This document shows positions 1 to 12,328 of a stretch of DNA of 64,000 bases, piece by piece; position 1 is the stretch's first letter, and every line of letters begins with the position of its first letter. The notes under the pieces are model-generated. The model had not been told where the DNA came from, did not search any database, and saw only the letters and a list, made by a program, of their open reading frames with translations. A program made the translations under genes and the position numbers. This DNA is from Adenophora triphylla var. japonica (Eukaryota; Streptophyta; Magnoliopsida; Asterales; Campanulaceae), in NCBI GenBank assembly GCA_022495995.1, contig JAFEMH010002460.1, positions 186,001 through 250,000 on the forward strand, in the 5' to 3' direction.

Positions 1-138
1 CAGCAGGTCCAAGAACCAGATGATCAAATTTCTTGGGGCTTTTTTGGTGCAGATCCTTGACTGTTGAATCCAGGTGCAACTCTAAAACTGAGAAAATAGA
101 TTATTTCCCTTGTCCATACTAACAAGAAGATTGAAAAG

Positions 139-309
139 CACATGGGGATTTGGCCTGCTGGCTTGAGCTCATGGCTTCCAACCTGGAGGTCATGGGTTCG
201 ATCCCCCCAGAAGTTAGAGGGAAGGCTTTCTCTCCCTAGGATTTATCTCCTAGGCGCTTCTGTGCGTGCATGTGTGTGTGTGTGTGAGTAGTGAAAAAAA
301 AAAAAAAAG
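139..309 (+). mobile_element. tRNA-derived SINE
   Basis: Short non-coding retroposon moved by LINE machinery. It has a polymerase III B box (GGTTCGATCC, 195-204), an A-box-like stretch about 30 bases upstream (159-174), a TG microsatellite and a terminal A run. It is flanked by a perfect 15-bp target duplication, AAGAAGATTGAAAAG, at 124-138 and 310-324, which fixes both ends. The perfect duplication suggests a fairly young insertion. I do not recognise the SINE family. Confidence 0.9.
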
Positions 310-324
310 AAGAAGATTGAAAAG

Positions 325-1492
325 GTATGTTGGCATTGAGGTAGTCAAGTAGGATAAAAACAAAAGAGAAAAAGTTACCAGAAAGTAAATGTGGATAAAA
401 GAAAATGAGAGGCGCAAATAATAGAAAGCGGCGCCATCCAACGCACACTCTCATCCCCACAAGATTCTTCTAGGAGCTTGTCACTCAAGCTACACGATCA
501 ACACAGCCTGAAGAACAAACAGTAATGTATATCCTGTTTCCTTGCTCGTCTGCTTATATGAAAAAGGAATCAATATACAAAACACAAAATTAGATTACAA
601 GATTAGATTGCATTATTTTTTGTTTTTTATGATAAGTAAGGTTAGATTGCATTCTAAAACCATAGAATTCAATAAGCATATTATTTCAATATTCAAGCAC
701 ATTTTGACAACCAAATCATCCCTTGCTTTCATTTTGGAAAATGGACATAGTACTTCCCATTTTGTTTTAAAAAGAAATGACCTTGAAAGTTGCAAATAGC
801 ATCAAACTGAAACATGATTCCTAAGTGATAAACTAATTAAAGCTAATAATTCATTTGAAATGGGCAAATGTAAACTAATTATTCTTGCAGGGGGCGGATT
901 AAAGCAAAAATCAAATGAACTCAATTGAAATCCAACAGATTCATAAATCAAGAACTCAATTGAATTGAAATTCGAAAAGATTTAGGAGACATACCTCGAA
1001 AAGATTTCAACAGGCCGATCTATGGAGTCGAGATTTAGTGTTTCCCTACTTCGATTCTGTATTGAGCGTCTGTAATGGGTACTTAAGAAATCCTTTATTT
1101 TATTCCCATGAAGTCCCTCAAACACTCTTTAATTCTTCGAAGATCCAGAATTATTGATATCTTTGTGCAAATTATTTGATTGGTTGGAATCGGTTAATAA
1201 GAAGTGATGGAAGTTAACTTCACAATAAAAATATTACAAAGTTGACGTAATCACTCCGTCTTACTTAAAATGAATGATCATTTTAAAATTTTAATTCTTA
1301 TGGAAGCATCAAGTCTTGTGCGTATTGAGAACTACCGAACTCATAATAATCATGTCTATCGAGTAAAAAGATACATAAAAATGACAATTCGTGCCCTGTT
1401 CGCTACGGCCTACAACAAGAAGAAGCAAAGCTTCGTAGGAATGGTGTCAAATCCGTTGCACTTCTTACAACTCATTGGAATTTCATTTCATA
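325..1492. other. Unassigned AT-rich intergenic DNA
   Basis: No convincing coding frame, RNA gene or bounded element. The short open frames at 542-799 and 1270-1566 have no recognisable motifs. The stretch from about 1250, starting with a CTCCGTC-like motif, may be one end of a decayed MITE, but I could not find a matching other end. Confidence 0.5.
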
Positions 1493-1725
1493 CTCTCTTC
1501 CTCCCAAAATGTTTGTTCCATTTGACTTTTTTGTTGAACTTTGACCACAAATTTATGAAAAATTAATCATGTTCATGAAATTCTAAAAGTTGTTGTTGAT
1601 AATATTATTAATGGTGAATCAATAGAAATTTTTAGAATTTCATGAACATAATTAAATTGTCATATATTTGTGATCAAAGTTCAACAAAAAAGTCAAATGG
1701 GACAAACATTTTGGGACGGAGAAAT
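1493..1725. mobile_element. Stowaway-like MITE, copy 1
   Basis: Long imperfect palindrome. The left arm (tcctcccaaaatg...) is mirrored by the right arm (cattttgggacgga), with TA at each flank. It is closely similar along its whole length to the MITE at 1889-2115, so the two belong to one family. No coding capacity. Terminal bases are degenerate, so the ends may be off by a few bases. Confidence 0.7.
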
Positions 1726-1888
1726 TACATGATACTCCCTCTCAGTCTCTCCCACGTTGTTTATGGGAATTTCATTTCATACTTGATACTCCCTCTCTCC
1801 GGCAGCATGTCATATTTTCCATTTTAATTGTCCAAAAATAAATATTGCATTTTCATATAAAAAAAGTGACTTGATGCTATTTTTAATA
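1726..1888. repeat. Fragments of MITE ends
   Basis: Two partial ctccctct-type MITE termini (near 1734 and 1790) and a repeat of the motif atttcatttcatact, which also precedes the MITE at 1493. It looks like debris from overlapping MITE insertions. No gene seen. Confidence 0.4.
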
Positions 1889-2115
1889 CTCCCTCCCTAA
1901 AAGTTTCTCATTTGACTTTTTTGTTGAAATTTGACCACAAATTTATGAGAGATTAATCATGTTAATGAAATTTTAAAAGTTGTTGTTGATAATATTATTA
2001 ATGGTGAATCAATAGAAATTTTTAGAATTTCATGCACATAATTAAATTGTCATATATTTGTGGTCAAAGTTCAACTAAAAAGTCAAATAGGACAAACTTT
2101 TAGGGACGGAGAGAG
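1889..2115. mobile_element. Stowaway-like MITE, copy 2
   Basis: 227-bp palindromic element starting ctccctccct and ending agggacggagagag, with TA at 1887-1888 and 2116-2117. The TIR type and TA duplication fit Stowaway (Tc1/mariner) MITEs. Its interior closely matches the MITE at 1493-1725. Confidence 0.85.
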
Positions 2116-3194
2116 TATTATACAAGTAATGCACAAACTATTAAAACATCTCTTCCTCAAAAACGTTCACAAGTCATCATCGGCGACATTTATTCCGATT
2201 AAATCAACCTCACTTATCGGTCAAAGTACAATAAACTTAAAAACTAAAGGGAAAAAAATGCAAATTTAATACCCCAACTATAGGGTTTGTTTGAATTTCA
2301 TATCTAAACTAGTTTTCGTTGCAACCAAAGTACCTCATATGTTAAGGATGCTCGTTTAAGGTACTCAAGGCTAACAAAATCCATTTTTTCAGTTAAATTG
2401 ACATGTACAATGCATGACCCATTTTTTAAGGGTAAATAGGAAAATCAACACAAAATCAAGTTAAACAACTATCAAGATTCTAAATATAAATCTAAAAAGT
2501 AAAATGTGGACTAAATTAATTTTTAATAAAAATAATATCTTTTGTTTAATAAAGATTATTATTTTATAACATCCTGCAATAATTAATCTGTTAGGTTAAA
2601 AAAATCTTCTTTCTTTATAACGAAATAAGTTTTTTTTTAATAAACCCCCATTTCTTTTTTTTTTTCTAATTTTCGTTTTTCTATTTCTCTCTCTTTATTT
2701 TATTTTTTTTAACTTTATCATATCATATAAAGTCACCATCAGCAATGCCTAACATAACCCATAATCACCATTCACACCGCCACTACCCAGTCACACCACC
2801 GACACCGTTTATCCATGAAATTCAAAAAATCAACGACCCATTTACAAACAACCCCCCCCCCCCTAATCCAAATTATAAACATATCCATAACTAAACATTA
2901 ATTCAAAAAAAAAAAATCAAAACCAACAAAACACTTCTTAAATCATAAATTTGAAGAAAAAAAATCAAAAACCCACAAAAACATTATTTAAACTCACAGT
3001 TTTGATTAAAAAGAAAAAATGTTTTCATAGAGAAAATTAAATCTAATTGAAGTAGAATAACAAGATTTGATTTCAAAATGAAAATAGATCTAATTTCAAA
3101 ACCACATCTTGTTTAATAGACCATCCCCAGTCTGAGTTAAGGAATGGATATCTGATTGTCATTCCAACATTTGTTTCAACAATATAAAATAATA

Positions 3195-3296
3195 CTCTCT
3201 TTATCCCTAATTAAATGTCCAAAAATGTCTAAATTTACTTTTCATGAAACACCAAATTAAAAATTAATAAGTACATTCATATTTGGATGGAGGGAG
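3195..3296. mobile_element. Short Stowaway-like MITE inside MULE-1
   Basis: 102-bp element starting ctctctttatccc and ending ggatggagggag, flanked by TA on both sides. TIRs are imperfect. It is nested in the interior of MULE-1. Confidence 0.6.
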
Positions 3297-4268
3297 TATA
3301 TTGTTACATTTTTTTTTCTCACTGACTTGAATTCTTTTGAACCTAAAATTAATAAAACGACACATTATAAAAGGAGTAGAATATTATATTAAAGAATTAA
3401 AGAACAAACAAATTAGGATAATCTTGAAAAAACTATATTATAAGAATATGTGAGTGCTTATGAATTTGTTTTTTGTGTATGTGTTCATCATTTTTGTGTG
3501 TGAGTGAATCTGTGTTGAGGAGTGAATAGTTTAAAAATCATTTAGATAAAAGAGGGATAAAGACGATAAAAGAGAGAGGGTGAGAAAGGTAAACTTGTTT
3601 AGGATGATCTCAATCTATTATTCAAATATTTATACTTCCCGCTTAGCAGTTATACTTGATTACATTGGAATGGGTATGAGAAACCCATCCTAAATCATGG
3701 GAATCAGATGACAGAATATAATGGGTATTTGATACCCGTAGAAACACATACCCATACCTCCTTACAAAAATTTCCAAACAAGAATTAATGAATCCTTGGA
3801 ATGAAAAATAAAAAAGTAACTAATAGACGTGTCTAACTACATACATAACATAGTACTAATTAATAGGCCACCTAACTACTTACTCTTTCTCTGTAAAATA
3901 GCACTTAAAAAATAATTTCAGACTGGAGGTGGGAGGAAGAAGGAGGTGTGGCATGGGTGGTGGTGGGTGGAAGAAGGATGAGTGGTTCAGGATTGAGAGT
4001 GAGTTGCCCTAGTAGGTTGGAATAAGAATTATTTGTAAATTATAATTTTAAACTATTATCCCTATTAAATTATTTTAGTTCACCTTTTACTCTATTAATT
4101 TACACTTAAAATCTTTGTTAATTATGTTGTTTCAATTGCAATGATTTTCCTATTCTACGCTTAAAAAATGGATCACATGCATTGAACAAGTCAATTTAAC
4201 TGAAAAATGGATATCGTTAGTCATAAGTAACTTAAATGAGCATTCAAAACAGATGAGATACTGTGGTT

Positions 4269-5032
4269 TAGGGGTGTAAATGGTTCGGTTTGGTTCGGTT
4301 TGGGGGAATTTACAGACCGAACCACTAGTCATCGGTTTGGAAAAATTCCAAACCGAATCGAACCATGAAAAAATTCAAACCGAACCAAACCAAACCGCTA
4401 TGGTTTGGTTCGATTTGGTTCAAACCGCGGTTCAATTATGCGGTTCAGACTGCGGTCCAAACCATTGTTCAGACCATTATTTAGACTACGGTTCAAACCA
4501 CGATTCAGACCACAACTCATTTTCATATTGTTAAATTTTCCGTGATCATGGAAGAAGAGCGAAAAATGCGAGTGTTTCAGAGACTAGAGGAAGAGAGGTC
4601 GAAGGAAGAAAAATACTTTACAATGGCGATCGTGGAGAGAACTTGGTTATTTATGTGTCGTAATGAAGATAATAAATAATGAAATTAATATTAAAATAAA
4701 TACAAAACGGGGTTATGATTAGTTTATGTAAATTTTAATAAAGATACAAAAATATTAAATAAGATACAAAACAAGGGTTAGGATTAGTTTATGTAATGTG
4801 GTTCGATTTGGCGGTTTGGTCTCGCGGTTCGGTTTGGTGATTCGGTCTCGCGGTCTCAAACCGCGGTTTAGTTTGGTTTGGGAGGGTCAGACCACAAACT
4901 AAACCGAACCATGTGGTTTGTAAATATTTGAGACCGAATCGAACCATTCATACTTGAAAACCAAACCAAACCATATGGTTTGGTTCGATTCGGTCTTAAA
5001 CCGCGGTTTGAACCGAACCACTTACACCCCTA
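4269..5032. mobile_element. Non-autonomous hAT-like element in the MULE-1 right TIR
   Basis: 764-bp element with terminal inverted repeats TAGGGGTGTAA / TTACACCCCTA and a perfect 8-bp duplication, CTGTGGTT, at 4261-4268 and 5033-5040. An 8-bp duplication fits hAT. The interior is packed with GGTTCGGTTTGG / CCAAACCGAACC type repeats in both orientations, so much of each half can pair with the other. No transposase. The open frame at 4280-4534 is a by-product of these repeats. Confidence 0.85.
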
Positions 5033-5127
5033 CTGTGGTTACAATGAAAACTAGTTTAGGTATAAAAACCAAACAATCCCTATAGTTTAGTTTGGGATAG
5101 TATATTTGCATTTTTTCCAAAACTAAA

Positions 5128-5515
5128 AAGTGGAAGAATTTTTCAGGGATAGAGGAAAGTAACATACTGATAACTTTTCAGAAAGGCAACTCCATTTCCC
5201 TACAAGCAAACATATATCCACTAAACATTAAAATTTAACATGAAAAATAGGGGACATATTGGGTTTTGAAACAGAACAGACCATCACACATTAATCAACA
5301 AAAGCAAAGACTCCCAAATATGAGGTGCATAAGATGAAATACTTCACAAAAAAGTACTTGACATTACTTGATGAAAGTACTAAACTCTGGGGACCATATA
5401 CGAGTCCTGTTTAAGTAAAGAAACAAAGAGACATCTAGAAGTATTTGAATACTCTTGCAAGACCAGAAGACGCTCAAACATACGGATTCCCCAGCTAATT
5501 CCAACTACGTCTTCT
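5128..5515. other. 3' flank of the ribosomal protein gene
   Basis: No separate gene seen. On the minus strand it lies directly downstream of the RPS13 stop codon and should hold its 3' UTR and polyadenylation region. No poly(A) site can be fixed by eye. Confidence 0.5.
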
Positions 5516-8010
<2,495 letters not shown>

Positions 8011-8070
8011 GGTGGTGACCGGCGATGAGAAGGGGTGACGGTGCCGCTCCGCTGCAAGTACAAAACTGCA

Positions 8071-8180
8071 AAACCCTAACGCTGCTACTGGAGGCGGAAA
8101 ACTTGCGAATAGATTTGATTTGTATAGTCTGATTGATTTGGGGGTTGGGTTTGGGCTGGGCTTACCTACGGCCCATTAAA
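8071..8180 (-). promoter_or_regulatory. Telo-box and site-II promoter motifs of RPS13
   Basis: Just upstream of the RPS13 start on the minus strand are a telo-box (AAACCCTAA at 8071-8079), a TGGGCTGGGCT cluster (8152-8162) and GGCCCAT (8170-8176, read ATGGGCC on the gene strand). Telo-box plus TGGGCY site II is the established promoter signature of plant ribosomal protein genes. Assignment to this gene follows from position. Confidence 0.75.
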
Positions 8181-8997
8181 CTGAATTCTCACTTATTAGA
8201 GAAGTATTTATCTTTTTGCAGTGTACCTAAAAAAAGGTTTTTTTTTTTTTTTTTTTTTTTTATCTTTTGCAGTTTTTCTTTCTTAGTAAAGTAAAGATTA
8301 ATGTTTTTTTTTAAAAAAAAAAAGTAAAGTAAAGATTAAGTTTAAAAGTTTCACATCGTTAATTAAATAAATTAAATCTTATTTTTGTAATTTATGAATC
8401 GTGCATTACTTGCGTGTACCTTGTTAAAATATAATTATTTTTATTTTCTTTTGCACAAATTAAATTAGATTTATTTGGGATTATAAATAATAATTTATTA
8501 GTGAAAATATACAATAAAATAAAGTGTGTGGTGGCATTTTTTGTAGTTAACTAACACTTTTAAAAAATAGTGATATTGTTTTTCGGTGTAGTGTTAAAGT
8601 GTGGGTGTTTTTTTAGTGCCGGTGTTGATGTTAAATAATGTATCAGTGTTAGTGTTAATGTTAAAAAAGTGTCACAATAAAAAAATGTCAGTTTCAGTTA
8701 TGAGTACTAGAGGTGTTAATAAGTTATTTACAAAAATGTCATCACGCTTTTTCTAAAAAAAAGTTTCTAGTTAATTATAAAAATGTCACTTCGCATTTTT
8801 AAAAACTAATTTTTCCAAATTGCTACGAAGAAAAATTGGATTTTTCTAAGATTTTAACTAACTAATAAAACATAAATTCAACTAACAACATGAAAATAAA
8901 AAGTCACATAATTGAAAAGCAAATTAACAAATAAACATAAATTCAAATAACAACAAACAATTTATTATTCTAGCATTCTAGATCCATCTCCACCGTA
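8181..8997. other. AT-rich spacer with long T run
   Basis: Contains a T run near 8238-8262 and an A run near 8313-8322, then AT-rich sequence. From about 8520 it may belong to the Harbinger remnant that follows. No gene or bounded element seen. Confidence 0.4.
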
Positions 8998-9226
8998 ACC
9001 ATCCGATCCATCTCCACCAAGGTTACCGAATCCTTCTCCACCAAAACTTCCGAGAAATTGGCCAAAAAGGCTTCCTGATGGTGGTTGTGATTGTTGGTAT
9101 TGCTATGCTCTAACCATCCGGTCCATCTCCACCAAGGTTACGGAATTCTTCTCCACCAAAACTTCCAAGGAATTGGCCAAAAAGGCTTCCTGATGGTGGT
9201 TGTGATTGTTGGTATTGCTATGCTCT
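8998..9226 (-). repeat. Two-copy tandem repeat, period 115, remnant of a transposon ORF
   Basis: Copies at 8998-9112 and 9113-9226 differ by a few bases. On the minus strand each reads as a Gln/Gly/Phe-rich peptide (for example SQPPSGSLFGQFLGSFGGEG), a type of sequence I associate with the second ORF of plant PIF/Harbinger elements. A Harbinger transposase remnant lies just to the right. No complete ORF. The family link is inference. Confidence 0.55.
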
Positions 9227-9489
9227 TTTCTGTATAGTGATTGCTTGTTCAGCTTGAATATGAATATGCTGTGTATTCTAGCTACAAATATTTTTAATTG
9301 TTAATTTAAATATTTAGATCTATAAAATAAAAAAATATAGAAATTTAATGAAATACTTTCAAGGTATGTGAGGCGCTAATAGTGATATTAATGTGTTAGA
9401 ATCTACATTTGTTTTCCAATTTCTCTCAAGGTATTGTATTGATCCTTCCGCACATTATTTTATCCAAGAAAAAAAAATTATAATATGAA

Positions 9490-9880
9490 TTTTATCTAGC
9501 ATGATCTAGTTTAGTGCAAACTATCCATGAGTCGTGTGGTCGAAAGAAACAATATTTTAGTAGGAAACAAGTCGTATAGGAAAGATGTGAAACGTGCATT
9601 TGGAGTTTTACAATCACAATTTTCAATTGTCGTATAATCGGCACGCTTTTGAAATAAAGATGTACTACATGATATAATGTCTGCTTGCATTATCATGCAC
9701 AATATGATAATCGAGGAACGTGATCTCAATACAAAAATTTTAGATGTGCCCGAAAGCACAAGCTCCAACAATTCAAATGGAAACTAATGAAAAAAATATG
9801 TTTTCAAGAATTCATCGCTTGCCGTAGAAAAATCAAAGACAAGAATGCACAATTTATTTGTATTTAATTTTATTGAGTAT
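9490..9880 (+). pseudogene. PIF/Harbinger transposase C-terminal remnant
   Basis: In shifting plus-strand frames the sequence encodes RKDVKRAFGVLQSQFSIV, then ARFWNKDVLHDIM, then SACIIMHNMIIEDERDL and finally a FQEFIACRRKIKD-like tail. This order is the conserved C-terminal part of plant PIF/Harbinger (DDE_Tnp_4 type) transposases. Some residues are lost and the frame is broken, so it is not active. No Harbinger TIRs were found; the rest of the element is probably gone. Confidence 0.75.
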
Positions 9881-10035
9881 GCCTTTTTGATTTCATCTTT
9901 TCGCTTTCTTTGAAAAATATATGAATGATAAATTTTATTATCTATTGTTTAAATTTTTATTATATTTAATAAAATAAAAAATAGTCTTTTAGACTAATAC
10001 AATAATGTTTTTCATCTTAGTAAAAGGAGAGGGGC

Positions 10036-10640
10036 GGATATGTAAATATCTTAACTTTGTTCGCGATGCCATTACTGACTGCCTTATTGCTCTATGTTCC
10101 TACTTCTATGCAACTTGCCGACGTTTTTAGTAAAGCTCTTTGGGTGAGTTTGGGAGTACTTTTTTATGGCTTATAATCATTTTTGAAGCTCAAAAATACT
10201 TTTAATAGCGTTTGGATAACAATACTAATTATGATTTTAAGCTGTTAAAACGCAAAAAAACTGTGTTTCGTAGAAGCAGCTATGACCCAGCTTTTTCTAA
10301 AAGTGATTCTTAGAAGCTGTTATTTGTGTTGTTTTTACAATAATATCCTCTATCTCTTTTATACATTTATTATATCGAGATACATATCATAAAGGTCATT
10401 TTTGATATTTATCTTTAATAATCAGTTTTGAACATATACTGTCCAAACATACTTATAAATTTTAGTATTTATTACAAATAATCGATTTTTCTAAAATTAC
10501 TTTTAAAAAATCACTTTCAGGGAATCAGAAGCAATGTCAAACTCACCCTTAGTAAGCAATAATTTGATACTTTTCTTGGCAAGTGGAGCATTCTTAATCC
10601 CCACGCTCCAACTTGAGGGAGGGGGTGAAGACAAAGATGG
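10036..10640 (+). pseudogene. Ty1/copia pol 3' end, split by a MITE
   Basis: Before 10141 the plus strand encodes YVPTSMQLADVFSKAL, a signature of the copia RNase H end. After 10548 it resumes with FDTFLGKWSILNPHAPT and a stop, the usual copia C-terminus. The wild-type reading crosses the insert cleanly. A G-rich polypurine tract follows (about 10615-10627), then LTR-like sequence. A stop codon lies after the KQ residues. This is the tail of an old plus-strand copia element later split again by Copia-1. Confidence 0.8.
10142..10548. mobile_element. 407-bp MITE in the copia remnant
   Basis: Terminal inverted repeats GGGTGAGTTTG / CAAACTCACCC. It interrupts the copia reading frame between KAL and KQ, which shows it is an insertion. 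The flanking duplication is ambiguous (about 3 bp), so the superfamily is not settled; a PIF/Harbinger Tourist-type MITE is possible. Confidence 0.7.
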
Positions 10641-10709
10641 GATGCACGACCGTGCTCCTCCAACTTGAGGGAGGGGGTGAAGACAAAGATGTGATGCACG
10701 ACCGTGCTC
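10606..10709. repeat. Tandem duplication over a copia polypurine tract and LTR start
   Basis: Two copies with period 52 (10606-10657, 10658-10709). Each holds CTTGAGGGAGGGGGTGAAG, the polypurine tract plus likely LTR start, and a GCACGACCGTGC palindromic motif. It belongs to the old plus-strand copia element. Confidence 0.75.
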
Positions 10710-10727
10710 CTCTTAGACACACGGTCG

Positions 10728-11576
10728 TGTTGGACAAATGCTATGGCTTCTTTAAGACTTAACGGAAAAACTGACAGCAAAAGTAACGGAGATTGAAAAA
10801 CAAAAGAATTAAAGTCGAGTCTTGTATTTAATACAATCTCCGTAAGAGTTATTTGTCCTTACCGGTGCTTACGGTTGTATGACAAAACTCTAGTAAGATA
10901 AAACGACTTACTATTAGTTATAAGGAGCACTCCAATATAACTAATCTAATGAACAACAAAGGTTTTAGAACTTTGGACTTGAAAGATTGAATGCAACAAT
11001 ATGCAATGATTTGGGTTATGTTATTCTATCTCTCTAGAGGGTAAAATGCTCAAAATGACTGTATATGTAAATTGAAATTCGGAGGGGAAGTATATAAAGA
11101 AAATCAAAGGGTTTGGTGGCTTTTTCCTTGAAAAGTCACAACTTTTCGGGTATAACGGCACTTGCGCGGCCGTGTCCGATGAAGCTGCGTGGCCGTGCGA
11201 GGCAATATGCACGGCCGAGTTCATGGCTCGCACGGTCGAGTGGCAAGGCAAGGCACGGTGCACGGCCGTGTCCTAGACATTTGCACGGCCGTGCGGAAGC
11301 TTCTTCGGCCACTCGTCGCCCTTTAGCCACAACAAGTCCACACCAATTTTGGGACCCAACCCAAAACACACTTTGACCCAATATTTAAGTTACAAATCAT
11401 TTGTCATTAATTTCTCATTCACACGGAAATGGTTTTGAGACATTAAATGAGTTATATATAATCTACAACAAATGTAGATTATCATTTGTAACTAGTTAGT
11501 TAACACATAACGAACTTCCGTTAGAAACTAGATCAACGTTAAGTTAAACTTAACTTTTCGTTATCCATTTCCAACA
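10728..11576 (-). repeat. Copia-1 3' LTR
   Basis: 849 bp. It contains a cluster of GC-rich palindromic motifs (CACGGCCGTG and variants) at about 11160-11310. It aligns along its length with 16139-16991 with a few per cent mismatches and small indels. The complement of 11577-11590 is the polypurine tract. Confidence 0.93.
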
Positions 11577-12070
11577 ATCCCCCACATGAATGACAATTAA
11601 TGCATGAATGCAATTTCGTCCAAAGTTCCGGCGAACTATTATTACATCGGGATAGATAGCTTGTGGCCTTGAATCTTCCACTAGTGAAATATTATCGGAT
11701 ATACTAGCCATTTGGTAGCGAGTCGCTTTGAACCAGCCGATCGTTGTCGGGTGTATACCAAGACAATAATACTCACATAATAACTCTAACAATTGTTGTT
11801 CTCACGTTTTGTCCATTTTGGCCCTGGACCGTATCTCATTCATAAGCGTTCATTTAGGCGGCCTTATTACCTCTCACTTATATAGGTGATTCTCACTATA
11901 AGGAGTATCATGCGCTACTCCACCCGTAGGTATAGAAATCATTAAAAGTTTTCTCAACTTAACCTTACCACTTCTTTGCATGTGCTTGTACTTGGATGTT
12001 ACGGGAATGAGTATTCAACATCTCCGGGTTAATAAACCGAGTTGTTGTTTCCAAGTAACTCTACTAGAAC

Positions 12071-12296
12071 TTATAACTTGGTTGTCTCATTGAACCAAGG
12101 GGCACGGGATCTCCATTTCTCAAGGTTGAGTGTCGCTATAAGTCCTTTTGTTGTGGGTTTTAGACCCATTCCCCTTAACGGTTTATACGGTTGATCTCTA
12201 TTTATACCTTTGGTAAATGGATCCGCTAAGTTATCACATGATTTTACATAATCAATGGTGATAACGCCATTCTTAATCAACTGTCTAATGGTATTG

Positions 12297-12328
<32 letters not shown>

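Larger units (their letters stand above)
2249..5118. mobile_element. Mutator-like element with ~200-bp TIRs (MULE-1)
   Basis: Left end 2249 to about 2445 is an inverted repeat of the right end, which is split into about 4142-4268 and 5041-5118 by the element at 4269-5032. When the two right pieces are joined, the alignment to the left arm continues across the break. A perfect 9-bp duplication, AAAACTAAA, lies at 2240-2248 and 5119-5127. Long TIRs with a 9-bp duplication are the hallmark of MULEs. I see no transposase, so it is non-autonomous. The interior is AT-rich and includes a C run near 2854 and a MITE at 3195-3296. Confidence 0.85.

Noticed and set aside
151..210. Possible tRNA gene (A and B boxes)
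   Set aside because: No cloverleaf can be drawn; the boxes belong to the SINE promoter and the element ends in an A run.
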